From Armatimonadota bacterium (GTDB lineage: Bacteria > Armatimonadota > Armatimonadia > Armatimonadales > Capsulimonadaceae): a stretch of DNA of 35,241 nt. Every line of letters starts with the position of its first letter. Within the stretch, counting starts at the first letter, position 1. The stretch is taken from NCBI GenBank assembly GCA_025353925.1, contig JANXNV010000110.1, forward strand, positions 1-35,241, in the 5' to 3' direction. Below, piece after piece: positions 14,523 to 21,984 of the stretch. A program made the translations under genes and the position numbers. The notes beneath the pieces are model-generated. The model made no database searches, was not told the origin of the DNA, and was given only the letters and a program-made list of their open reading frames with translations.

Positions 14523-15587
14523 ATGTCCTCATCATTCAAAATCGTTCTCGGCGTTGTCGCCGCCCTGGCGGCCATTGCGCTGCTGCGCTTTCAGCCCTGG
14601 CATCACAGCGCGACCGTCGCCGACGCCACCGTCCACAGTGGTCCGGCGACCGGGGCAAGGCAGGCACTCACGGTCGGCTTTTTGCCCGTCACCTGCCACC
14701 TGACCTGCCCGGTGACCGACTTTGCTTCCAAGCAGAGTTCCTCCGGCACCAACTTCAGCTCGCAGCGCTTCACCGACTTTCCGACCGTGGCCGAAGCGGT
14801 CAAGACTAAGAAGCTGCTGGCGACGTTTATGATCGTGCCGCTGGCGATGAAGCTGCGCGAGCAGGGCGTCCCGGTCAAAATCTGCTACCTGGGGCACCGG
14901 GACGGCTCGGAGATCATCGTCCGCAAAGACGACCCCGCCAAAAGCCTGCGCGACTTGAAGGGAAAGACATTCGCGATTCCCAGCCCCTTCAGCAACCAGA
15001 ATCTGGTGCTTCACGCCCTGATGCATCAGCAGGGCATAGCGGACACGGACATCAAGTGTGTGCCTCTGCCGCCGCCGGATATGCCGATCGCCCTGGCGAA
15101 CCACGCGATCGACGGCTATTTCGTCGGGGAGCCGTTCGCCGCCAAAGCCGAAGTGGACGGCACGGGCCGGGTGCTCTACTACGCCAAAGACATCTGGCCG
15201 CACTTCATCTCCTGCGCTCTCGTGGTGCATGAGGACTTAATCAAAGAGCATCCCGATCAGGTCCGAGATCTGGTCATGGGCATCGCCCGGTCGGGTGCCT
15301 GGGCCGATGGTCACCGGGTCGAAGCCGCCAAGCTCGTTGCCCCCATGTACCGGCAGAACGAAAAGCTGCTCGAATTCGTCCTGACCAAGCCCAAAGATCG
15401 TGTCAGCTATTCCATGCTCACGCCGACGGACGAAGACTTGCAGAAGATCGAAGACATGGCCCTGAAAATGGGGATCATGAAGAAGCCCGTGCCCATGTCC
15501 GAGCTGATCGACCGCCAGTTTATTCCAAAAGACATTCAGCCCGCCGAGATCAAAATGCCCGCTGCGATTAAGGTCGCAGCAAGGTAA
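14523..15587 (+). CDS. ABC substrate-binding protein (NrtA/SsuA-like) with a Cys-x3-Cys-Pro motif
   Basis: A 354-residue periplasmic or membrane-anchored binding protein. Residues 5-22 form a signal or anchor helix (FKIVLGVVAALAAIALL) with no lipobox cysteine. The mature part begins with VGFLPVTCHLTCPVTDF (Cys58, Cys62), followed by the family's LREQGVPVKICYLGHRDGSE, DLKGKTFAIPSPFSNQNLVL and DGYFVGEPFAAK segments, typical of NMT1/SsuA-like periplasmic proteins. The paired cysteines next to the ligand-binding start are unusual for nitrate, sulfonate or thiamine-precursor binders. I recall this as a distinct, uncharacterised subgroup. Ligand unknown; a metal, thiol or cofactor-like ligand is speculation. 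Confidence 0.88.
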   Translation: MSSSFKIVLGVVAALAAIALLRFQPWHHSATVADATVHSGPATGARQALTVGFLPVTCHLTCPVTDFASKQSSSGTNFSSQRFTDFPTVAEAVKTKKLLATFMIVPLAMKLREQGVPVKICYLGHRDGSEIIVRKDDPAKSLRDLKGKTFAIPSPFSNQNLVLHALMHQQGIADTDIKCVPLPPPDMPIALANHAIDGYFVGEPFAAKAEVDGTGRVLYYAKDIWPHFISCALVVHEDLIKEHPDQVRDLVMGIARSGAWADGHRVEAAKLVAPMYRQNEKLLEFVLTKPKDRVSYSMLTPTDEDLQKIEDMALKMGIMKKPVPMSELIDRQFIPKDIQPAEIKMPAAIKVAAR

Positions 15588-15596
15588 ACTCTCGGC

Positions 15597-16667
15597 ATGA
15601 ACATTCACAAAGCGACGAGCCAGTATGAAGCCTGGCTGGCCGAGCGGACGACGCTTGTCCAAGCCGACCTTGACTTCAAACACGCGCAGATGGGTGCCGG
15701 GATCTATCCCTTCCTGCGGTCCACTTTCTATCGCTGGGCACAGGTTTTCCCCGAGGTCTGTCCGGCACTAATGACCGCTCCGGCCGTGCTGGCGGTGGGC
15801 GACCTGCATATTGCGAACTTCGGCACCTGGCGCGACGCCGAAGGGCGTCTGATCTGGGGCGTCAACGATTTCGACGAAGCCCATGAGATGCCTTACGCTC
15901 TCGATCTCGTGCGCCTTGCGGTCAGCGCGTGCCTGGCGGAGCGGGTCGAGAGCGACGGTGAGCCGGTCTGCGAGACGATTTTGGACGGCTATGCCGCCGG
16001 GCTGAAGGCTGGCGGTCGGCCATTCGTGCTGGCGGAGGGCAACGTCTGGCTGCGCGAGACCGCCATGCGCGATCTGGGCAACCCGGTCGCGTTTTGGAAC
16101 AAAATGGCCGCGCTGCCGACGGTCGAAGAGGGCCTGCCGGCTAGTGCCCGAGAGGGGATCGAGCATCTGCTGCCGCGCCCACGCCCGGTGACCCGGATCG
16201 CACACCGGCGGGCTGGACTGGGCAGCCTGGGGCACCGCCGGTATGTCGGGCTTGCCGAGTGGGCGGGCGGGCAGATCGCCCGGGAGGCAAAAGCCTTGGT
16301 TCCCTCCGCCTGGCTCTGGGCCACAAACCAGGAAGGGCCGCATGAGATCTTGTACCAGGCGATTTTGTCCCGCGCCGTCCGCTGCCGCGATCCGTTTGTC
16401 GAGCTGCGCGGTCAATGGATCCTGCGCCGTTTAGCTCCTGACTGCGTGCGGGTGCCGCTGGAGTCGCTCAGTGCGGAAAAAGACGAGCGCAAGCTTTTGT
16501 ACGCCATGGGCTGGGAAACCGCGAACATCCATCTCGGCAGCCCGGACGCCGTCAAGGCCGTGCGCCGCGACCTCGAAAAGCGCGGTTCCAAGTGGCTGAT
16601 CACGGCGGTCGGGGCGATGCGGGATGCGACCCGGCGGGACTGGAAAGAGTGGAAAAAATCCTCCTGA
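15597..16667 (+). CDS. DUF2252 family protein (kinase-like fold)
   Basis: A 356-residue protein of the DUF2252 family. The N-terminal third carries VGDLHIANFG and GVNDFDEAHEMPYALDLVRLA, resembling the catalytic HGDLH-x-N and Mg-binding D-F-D loops of aminoglycoside-phosphotransferase-like kinases, so a phosphotransfer activity is possible but unproven. Central RIAHRRAGLGSLG and C-terminal VRRDLEKRGSKWLITAV are also family-like. It starts at ATG 15597, six bases after a weak -10 (TAAACT, 15585-15590) inside the end of the preceding gene, another possible leaderless start. No Shine-Dalgarno is evident. Its relationship to the importer is positional only. Confidence 0.83.
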   Translation: MNIHKATSQYEAWLAERTTLVQADLDFKHAQMGAGIYPFLRSTFYRWAQVFPEVCPALMTAPAVLAVGDLHIANFGTWRDAEGRLIWGVNDFDEAHEMPYALDLVRLAVSACLAERVESDGEPVCETILDGYAAGLKAGGRPFVLAEGNVWLRETAMRDLGNPVAFWNKMAALPTVEEGLPASAREGIEHLLPRPRPVTRIAHRRAGLGSLGHRRYVGLAEWAGGQIAREAKALVPSAWLWATNQEGPHEILYQAILSRAVRCRDPFVELRGQWILRRLAPDCVRVPLESLSAEKDERKLLYAMGWETANIHLGSPDAVKAVRRDLEKRGSKWLITAVGAMRDATRRDWKEWKKSS

Positions 16668-16718
16668 AAATCGTGTAAAAATTGCCGAAAATTGGGAACC
16701 ACGCGGCTGAATTCTGGG

Positions 16719-16724
16719 TATAAT
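16719..16724 (+). promoter_or_regulatory. -10 box of the intergenic RNA
   Basis: A perfect TATAAT, with TTGGGA at 16692-16697 as the only -35-like hexamer, at an over-long 21-nt spacing. Expected transcription start is near 16731. Confidence 0.5.
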
Positions 16725-16756
16725 AGGTTATCTTAACACAGAAGGAGGTATCAAAT

Positions 16757-16792
16757 TTGGATCATAGTTTACAGGGCGGTGGCGAAGGTTAA
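16757..16792 (+). CDS. Possible 11-codon leader peptide inside the structured RNA
   Basis: TTG 16757 follows a near-perfect Shine-Dalgarno (GAAGGAGGT, 16741-16749) at ideal spacing and encodes MDHSLQGGGEG before TAA at 16790-16792. The stop codon lies inside the left arm of the 16783-16808 hairpin, so a ribosome there would change folding. This is the strongest Shine-Dalgarno in a neighbourhood of leaderless genes. There is no conservation evidence. Confidence 0.35.
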   Translation: MDHSLQGGGEG

Positions 16793-16932
16793 GCCCTTTT
16801 AACCTTCGGGTCGGCCTTTCCTTCGGGTGAGCAATCACTTGTCGGTCATGAATGGCGCACCTTTGCCATCTGCCCACCCCAAACCAAAGAAATTCTGAAT
16901 CAGAATTATTCTGGTTCAGAGCTACTCTGAAA

Positions 16933-16997
16933 GAGAGACAGCGAGGCGTTTCGCACCGCCGCCGAAAGGCGGAGGGCGTATAGCCTCGCTGTTTCTC
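16933..16997 (+). terminator. Long 3' hairpin, probable end of the intergenic RNA
   Basis: ACAGCGAGGC (16938-16947) pairs perfectly with GCCTCGCTGT (16983-16992), extended by GAGAG against TTCTC with a mismatch. Inside sits CCGCC-GAAA-GGCGG (16959-16972), a GNRA-capped hairpin. TTTCTCC follows the main stem. It lies just before the glycosylase promoter, so it would insulate that gene. Confidence 0.5.
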
Positions 16998-17019
16998 CGT
17001 GTGCGCTTTGCCTGCAAGT

Positions 17020-17049
17020 TTGACAAACCTCTCCTCCCCGGCGTACAAT
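17020..17049 (+). promoter_or_regulatory. Promoter of the 8-oxoguanine glycosylase gene, leaderless
   Basis: Perfect TTGACA (17020-17025), 18-nt spacer, TACAAT (17044-17049), then AGCCC and ATG 17055. The start codon again coincides with the predicted transcription start. Confidence 0.75.
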
Positions 17050-17054
17050 AGCCC

Positions 17055-18068
17055 ATGACGATCTCCAGCTTCCCCTGCCCAATGACGGAATTCCAGATCG
17101 ACTACACGGTGATCTGCGGCCAGACCTTCCGGTGGCGCCGCGACCGCACCGGCTGGTGGGCCTGCCTCCTGCCCGTGACCGACCCGCAGACCGGACATAT
17201 GACTCACCACCTCGTTCGGCTGTGGCAGGACCGAGATGCGGTTTTCTATGAGACCGGGCCGAAGCCGCGTGATCTTACGCTGATCCGTGACTACTTCCGG
17301 CTCGATGTCAACCTGCCTGCGCTCGCCCTGCAGTTCTCCGCCCACGACCCGCATATCTTCGAGGCCATGACCTCGTTCGCCGGGCTGCGCGTCCTGCGGC
17401 AGGATCCCGTCGAGTGCCTTTTTTCGTTTCTCTGCTCCTCCGCCGCGCCGCTCTACCGCATCCGCCGGACAATCGCCGCCCTTTGCAAAGAATACGGCGA
17501 TACCTGGCCCGGCGGCGAGGTGGGCGGCCTGGAGCATTTCGCCTTTCCGCCCATTAACCGTCTGGCCGAGGCAAATATCCCGCATCTGGCCCGCCAGGGC
17601 CTGGGCTACCGGGGCCGATACATTAAAGGGGCTGCGGAGAAGGTGATGGAAAACGGCGGCCCTCTCTGGCTGCTCGGCCTGCGTCAGCTCCCCTATGCCC
17701 AGGCGAAAGCCGCTCTGATGACCCTCCCCGGCGTCGGCGAAAAGATCGCCGACTGCGTCTGCCTCTTTTCCCTGGACAAAGACAACGCCATACCTGTGGA
17801 CACGCATATCCGTAAAATCGCCAACCACCACTACCTCGGTTCTAAGCACCTGCCGAACACGAAGTCGCTGACTCAAAAGGAGTACGCCTTCATTGGCGAC
17901 GCCTTGCGCGAAGAGTTCGGTCCCATGGCCGGCTGGGCGCAGCAGTACCTGTTTTTCCAGGACCTATACCTTAAAAACCAGTGGTCTGCGTACACCGCTT
18001 TGTATCAGCCCTTCGTCGAACCGACCAAGCCGCTCAAGAAAGACCCGAGGAAGTTTGGGCCGTCTTGA
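17055..18068 (+). CDS. ogg: OGG1-type 8-oxoguanine DNA glycosylase/AP lyase
   Basis: A 337-residue base-excision repair enzyme expected to remove 8-oxoguanine opposite cytosine. The N-terminal OGG domain shows ICGQTFRWRRDRTGWW, the eukaryotic-style SGQxFRW equivalent. The HhH-GPD core shows LRVLRQDPVECLFSFLCSS and the helix-hairpin-helix LPGVGEKIADCVCLF with the Schiff-base lysine at Lys230. IPVDTH follows with the catalytic Asp249. The 19-residue Lys-Asp spacing equals that of human OGG1 (249 and 268). It has its own leaderless promoter. Its 3' end faces the serine recombinase gene 46 bases away, which makes the 3' end a candidate integration site. Confidence 0.92.
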   Translation: MTISSFPCPMTEFQIDYTVICGQTFRWRRDRTGWWACLLPVTDPQTGHMTHHLVRLWQDRDAVFYETGPKPRDLTLIRDYFRLDVNLPALALQFSAHDPHIFEAMTSFAGLRVLRQDPVECLFSFLCSSAAPLYRIRRTIAALCKEYGDTWPGGEVGGLEHFAFPPINRLAEANIPHLARQGLGYRGRYIKGAAEKVMENGGPLWLLGLRQLPYAQAKAALMTLPGVGEKIADCVCLFSLDKDNAIPVDTHIRKIANHHYLGSKHLPNTKSLTQKEYAFIGDALREEFGPMAGWAQQYLFFQDLYLKNQWSAYTALYQPFVEPTKPLKKDPRKFGPS

Positions 18069-18114
18069 AACGTCATGGAGACAACGCAGTCTTCGCTACC
18101 GCCCCCGCTCCGCG

Positions 18115-19770
18115 TCATATAGCTTCGTCATCCCGGACGATGGCCCGAACCCCGGTAAAATCCTCCTTGTGAATTGGCGCGAGGTACGCTTCGCCCGTCT
18201 TCATCACCACCCTGACCGCCCGGTAGACCCGTCGCTTTCCCTGGAGCGAGTGGGGGAACGTCGCCGACGCCACCAGCGCACGGATCAGGAGTTTCTTCGC
18301 GACTTGCTCGTCCTGCTCGCGCCGCATCGCCAAGTCTAAGTTCCGCTGGCTTTGCTGATCCGCCATCTCACTCATCACTTTGGACCGCTCCGCATCCAGT
18401 TCCTGCATCCGCTTAGCGAAGAGCCAATCCGGTAGTTCGTCCTTTTGCTTGAGCAGCTTCATGGCGTCCTGCTCGATGTCACCAGTGGTTCGAATCTTGG
18501 CCCTCGCCTTCGGCTTGCGCTCCCCCATGACCTTCTCGACTTCGGGCACGTCCATCCCGTGGGTGACGACTCTCAACACGGCCTCGTCCAGGTTCTCTTT
18601 GTCCACCTGGATTGTTTTGTTTCCCTTTACCCACGCCCCAGCCTCGTCGTGGAGAGCAGCCTCGTGAAGCGGGTGTCCGTTGGCCCCCTGCTTGCAGCAG
18701 TAGGTGTCGTACTCCCCGCCCCTCGTGTGCCCGTGTCCAGCGTTCAAGGATTCCCCGCATATCGAACACCGGACTATCCCGGAGAGCAAAAACCGGTTAC
18801 GGGCATAGTTCGTCCGCTGATTCTTGACACGCGGCACACTGGCTGTTTTTATCGGCGCGAGCAGCCGTAGTTGAGCCGCCTCCTCTTCCGAGATGAGCGC
18901 GGGCCACGCTTCTGGGATTCTGATCGGCCTCCCTTCTTTGTTCAGAAGATCATCACAGACGGCGATGCCAAGCAACTTCGGGATGTTCTCGACTCTGAGG
19001 ATGCCCGAAACCTGGGCGGCGGTCCACAACTTCCCGCGCCTCGTCGGGAGGCCCTCAGTGTTCAGCCGACGGGAGATTTCGCTGTATGAGTGCCCCTCCA
19101 ACCCCAAGGCGACCAGACGCCGATAGCTCCTCCAGCCCTGCTCGTGGATCGTATACACCCCGTTGATCTTCTCAAGCCAACCGTGCGTGACACCGTGAGG
19201 GATGCCCTTCTTCCACTTGAGGGCGATGGCATCAGAGACAAACTGACTCGTGTTGTCCGACTCGGCTCGCGCTTGGTTTAGAAACCAGAGGAGAAACGTC
19301 TGCCCCAGCGGAGTGTTGACATCGGGCAAGCTGTCCTTGAGAAAGTGGACCCGGACTCCCGCCTCAATGAAATCCAGAACCGCTTGGAGGCCGTCCATAG
19401 GCGACCTCGCCATCCGGGAAACCTTGTAAAACGCGATGTCAGTGAACTTCTTGTTTCGGGCATCTGCGAGATGCTGCTGGAGACCTTCACGGTCCTCAAT
19501 GGACCCGTCCTTGCTCGCTCGGCGGTCAATGTCTTTTAGGTCCCATGAGATTTCCGCGTCGTAATCTATACCGAGACGAGCATATAGATCGGCGGCGGCA
19601 TCCGATTGAATCTCCGGTGAGAAGAAGCCGCGCTCCACTTCCCCTTGATCGTTAGTCCTCCCGCGGGCACCCTGGAAGCTGACCCGAATTGCACACCGCC
19701 CCACCCGGTCCGACGGATCATCGATGACTTGGGTCGGGGCGACCACGTTCCTCTTTAATTTCTTTGCCAT
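18115..19770 (-). CDS. Large serine recombinase / integrase 1
   Basis: A 551-residue site-specific recombinase. The N-terminal resolvase domain has CAIRVSFQGARGR with the nucleophile at about Ser31, then FYKVSRMARSPMDGLQAVLDF with the active-site arginine region. A recombinase domain follows (SEISRRLNTEGLPTRRGKLW, WTAAQVSGILR). Next comes a zinc ribbon (RCSICGESLN... YCC) and a basic coiled-coil C-terminus, the usual order for phage or ICE integrases. It starts at ATG 19768-19770 behind a strong promoter whose -10 lies in an inverted repeat. Being terminal and convergent with the backbone glycosylase gene fits an integrase at the edge of an element. Confidence 0.88.
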   Translation of the reverse strand: MAKKLKRNVVAPTQVIDDPSDRVGRCAIRVSFQGARGRTNDQGEVERGFFSPEIQSDAAADLYARLGIDYDAEISWDLKDIDRRASKDGSIEDREGLQQHLADARNKKFTDIAFYKVSRMARSPMDGLQAVLDFIEAGVRVHFLKDSLPDVNTPLGQTFLLWFLNQARAESDNTSQFVSDAIALKWKKGIPHGVTHGWLEKINGVYTIHEQGWRSYRRLVALGLEGHSYSEISRRLNTEGLPTRRGKLWTAAQVSGILRVENIPKLLGIAVCDDLLNKEGRPIRIPEAWPALISEEEAAQLRLLAPIKTASVPRVKNQRTNYARNRFLLSGIVRCSICGESLNAGHGHTRGGEYDTYCCKQGANGHPLHEAALHDEAGAWVKGNKTIQVDKENLDEAVLRVVTHGMDVPEVEKVMGERKPKARAKIRTTGDIEQDAMKLLKQKDELPDWLFAKRMQELDAERSKVMSEMADQQSQRNLDLAMRREQDEQVAKKLLIRALVASATFPHSLQGKRRVYRAVRVVMKTGEAYLAPIHKEDFTGVRAIVRDDEAI

Positions 19771-19810
19771 GTTCTGCCTGTCTACCGGAAGTACCCCTGC
19801 GACGACGGGG

Positions 19811-19830
19811 ACCTAGGGATTTTACTAGGT
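19811..19830. promoter_or_regulatory. Inverted repeat operator over the recombinase-1 promoter
   Basis: ACCTAG (19811-19816) and CTAGGT (19825-19830) form a perfect inverted repeat spaced by eight bases, overlapping the -10 at 19819-19824. A third ACCTAG copy occurs at 19950-19955, about 20 bases before the divergent small gene at 19976, suggesting one regulator for both directions. Confidence 0.5.
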
Positions 19831-19847
19831 TTCCAAAAAAATATCAA
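19819..19847 (-). promoter_or_regulatory. Promoter of serine recombinase 1
   Basis: On the minus strand TTGATA (19842-19847), 17-nt spacer rich in T, and TAAAAT (19819-19824). The leader to ATG 19770 is about 40 bases. Confidence 0.7.
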
Positions 19848-19975
19848 CTATTTTCCGTCCGTTTGCCTCCAGGCGCACTATCATACGCCACACGAAGCTG
19901 ATGTCAGTCGACAAAGCCCTTCTGGGTCCGGTGGGACAGCAGAGTCGTGACCTAGCATTGTAAAGGGACAGAGGA

Positions 19976-20176
19976 ATGGTTACTGAGACCGCGCCGTCGG
20001 CGTCGCCCGAGACGCTAGGCGAGCGAGAGAAAGACTTCGACGGAACGGGGGAGTACGAGGGGATGGAGTGGGTCAAAGGGCATCCCGAAGTCGTTCGGAC
20101 GGTGCTGGCGGCCTACCGACACCGGGGCAAGACGGTGCTGATGAGCCGCGACGAATTCAGCGGGGCGGCACAATAG
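19976..20176 (+). CDS. 66-aa acidic hypothetical protein preceding the primase
   Basis: Small protein with a Ser/Thr/Pro/Glu-rich, probably disordered N-terminus and a folded-looking C-terminal half (GHPEVVRTVLAAYRHRGKTV, MSRDEF). ATG 19976 follows AGAGGA directly, which is tight spacing. It ends one base before the primase ATG, so the two are almost certainly co-transcribed and coupled. I do not recognise the family. In this position, elements often carry small excision, regulatory or replication-accessory proteins, but nothing in the sequence proves one. Confidence 0.6.
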   Translation: MVTETAPSASPETLGEREKDFDGTGEYEGMEWVKGHPEVVRTVLAAYRHRGKTVLMSRDEFSGAAQ

Positions 20177-20177
20177 C

Positions 20178-21776
20178 ATGGAGGAAACTCAAAAGCCTGC
20201 CCCGCAAACTCCCGTCGAGGAGTGGGACGACTCCGTCCGCGAGGCCCTGGACCTCTACGACGCGGGCCTGAACGTGTTCCCGATCATCCGGGCCAGCAAG
20301 GAGCCGTATGGCTCCCACAGCATCCTGACGACCACGCGCCTGCACAGGCCAAGCCTTCCAGGACTGGTGCAGGACAGCAACATCGCCGTGATGACCGGAC
20401 GGCTTTCAGGCAACCTCGTCGTCCTGGACTGCGACACCTGGGACGTGTTCGAGCGCATCAAAGCCGCGCTCGATGCGGCGGGCATCGCAGCTTGGGTGCG
20501 GAACGGCATCGACGGCGGACAATGCTGGCTCCGCTGCGCGGACGGTGAGATCGCGAACGCCCATGTAGATGGGGTGGAAGTTTTGGGAACCCGCTTGTAT
20601 TCCGCCGCTCCGCCGAGCATTCACCCCTCTGGCATGGTCTACGAGTGGGTCAAGCGCGGCGGCCTTCAGCCGCCCCTGGTGACGCTTGGCAGGCTCGCCG
20701 TTCTGGGCCTGGGGCTGGAGACAGTGGGCCGCCGCAGGGCTAGGGGCAAGCTGCACGAGTTGCCCGTGATCGCGAACCGGGTGCTTGTGGAGCGGGACAC
20801 TACGGGCTACGCCTCGAATAGCGAGGCTGAGTTCGGGGCTTGTCTTTCCCTCCTCGGAGTCGGGTACGACGATGCCGATGTCATGCGGTTCTTTGCCATG
20901 TTCCCAACGCCGCATTATGTCAAGGTAGGCGAGACTCACTTCAGGAAGTCGGTGCTGGACCAGGCTCGCACCAAGCAGATGCCGCGTGCACGCAGTGCGT
21001 CCCGGAGTCTAGGTTACCTCCACTCCTCAGCCTTTGTCGGTTGGGCTGAGAGCCGTCCTTGGCCTGGCAGAACAGGGAACACCGACCATGCGGTCTACTT
21101 GGCTTTGTGCCACCGGATGCGTCTGGACGGCGGAGCTAATTTCAGGGCGTCTGTCCGTGAGGTGGCCGAACTTGCGGCAGTCAACAAGGAGACGGCATAC
21201 AAGGCGATTGGGCGTTTGGTCGCAGCGGGCCTTGCTCATCGCGAAGGCACTGACGCTCAGGGCAGCAGTAGCCACTACTCGCTTTCACCTCAAATTCTCC
21301 CGGACGCCGAATCTGTTAGTTTCAATTTTACAGTACCGGACAACGAAACCCGTACAGTAGGTGAAACCTACGCCCCTGTAGGGAATAGTGTACGGATTTC
21401 AGCGCACGACGTCTGGCACCGCGACGCACTAGGAAAGTCTGCGCTGGCCTGCTGGACTGAGATGCAGAAAAGCCAGGGACTTACGGTAGCAGTGATCGCA
21501 GAGCGGTCAGGCAGGAAGCCGCCCACGGTTAGGCGTGCCCTGGAGAAGCTGAAAGACCACGGCCTTGCCTTTGAAGACGATGGACAATGGTACGCTGCAG
21601 ACGTGACCATAGCAGCGTTGGACCAAATCGCGCTTGAGCAGGGAACGCTAGGCAGAGCGGACGGGCGAGTTCAGCGGCACCGGACGGAACGCGAGCGGCA
21701 CGCAACGGCAGTCATCGAGGCGCAGAAGCGGGCCTGGCTGGGGCGACAGGCGGAAGACCAAATGAGACGGAAGTGA
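20178..21776 (+). CDS. Bifunctional DNA primase/polymerase (Prim-Pol, AEP superfamily) with winged-helix C-terminus
   Basis: A 532-residue replication protein of a mobile element. The N-terminal 200 residues are an archaeo-eukaryotic primase domain: motif I as NLVVLDCDTWDVF with Asp84 and Asp86, and the sxH-type motif II within LYSAAPPSIHPSG (His149), followed by YEWV. The middle and C-terminal parts contain two helix-turn-helix or winged-helix segments (LAAVNKETAYKAIGRLVAAGLAHR and IAERSGRKPPTVRRALEKLKDHG when read in parts) and a basic tail. No helicase domain (Walker A) is present, so unwinding would come from another protein. It sits between two serine recombinases, supporting a self-priming integrative element. 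Confidence 0.85.
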   Translation: MEETQKPAPQTPVEEWDDSVREALDLYDAGLNVFPIIRASKEPYGSHSILTTTRLHRPSLPGLVQDSNIAVMTGRLSGNLVVLDCDTWDVFERIKAALDAAGIAAWVRNGIDGGQCWLRCADGEIANAHVDGVEVLGTRLYSAAPPSIHPSGMVYEWVKRGGLQPPLVTLGRLAVLGLGLETVGRRRARGKLHELPVIANRVLVERDTTGYASNSEAEFGACLSLLGVGYDDADVMRFFAMFPTPHYVKVGETHFRKSVLDQARTKQMPRARSASRSLGYLHSSAFVGWAESRPWPGRTGNTDHAVYLALCHRMRLDGGANFRASVREVAELAAVNKETAYKAIGRLVAAGLAHREGTDAQGSSSHYSLSPQILPDAESVSFNFTVPDNETRTVGETYAPVGNSVRISAHDVWHRDALGKSALACWTEMQKSQGLTVAVIAERSGRKPPTVRRALEKLKDHGLAFEDDGQWYAADVTIAALDQIALEQGTLGRADGRVQRHRTERERHATAVIEAQKRAWLGRQAEDQMRRK

Positions 21777-21935
21777 CTTTCCATCCTAGTCTACTTAGCC
21801 TTTTTCATCCAGTGAATTGAAGAGTTTTCCGAGAGTCAGCAATGCACCTTTGCGAGCAAGGTGCTGCCTCCCTCATGCCAGAAGACACCCTTGTACCAGC
21901 AGCGCGTCCGCGAACATTTTCACAAAAAGTGCTGT

Positions 21936-21965
21936 TTGGGATTATCGCAATCTTTGTGGTAATAT
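21936..21965 (+). promoter_or_regulatory. Putative promoter of serine recombinase 2
   Basis: TTGGGA (21936-21941), 18-nt spacer, TAATAT (21960-21965). It is followed by GGAGAAGGA and ATG 21985, a conventional leader with a good Shine-Dalgarno. Confidence 0.5.
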
Positions 21966-21984
21966 AGGCGGAGAAGGAAAACTC

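Larger units (their letters stand above)
16731..16997 (+). ncRNA. Candidate structured intergenic RNA / leader of unknown class
   Basis: The 387-base gap between the DUF2252 and glycosylase genes has clear structure. A 15-pair helix with one bulge can join 16774-16788 (GGGCGGTGGCGAAGG) to 16860-16875 (CCTTTGCCATCTGCCC). A mutually exclusive local 10-bp hairpin pairs 16783-16792 with 16799-16808. CCTTCGGGT is repeated at 16803 and 16820, and ATTCTGA/TCAGAAT makes a small hairpin near 16891. A 3' stem with a GAAA-capped inner hairpin closes the unit. The switch-like alternative pairing and own promoter argue for a regulatory or independent RNA. I match it to no known class (not tmRNA, SRP, RNase P or a familiar riboswitch). 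Transcription is inferred. Confidence 0.45.

Noticed and set aside
16728-17876. 382-codon minus-strand ORF across the structured intergenic region and the glycosylase gene
   Set aside because: It is antisense to a glycosylase with intact catalytic motifs and has no recognisable domain; it is an open frame caused by GC-rich codon bias.
18069-18114. attL direct repeat at the ogg 3' end
   Set aside because: I looked for copies of this short segment further right by eye and found only 6-7 base coincidences, so no attachment site can be claimed.
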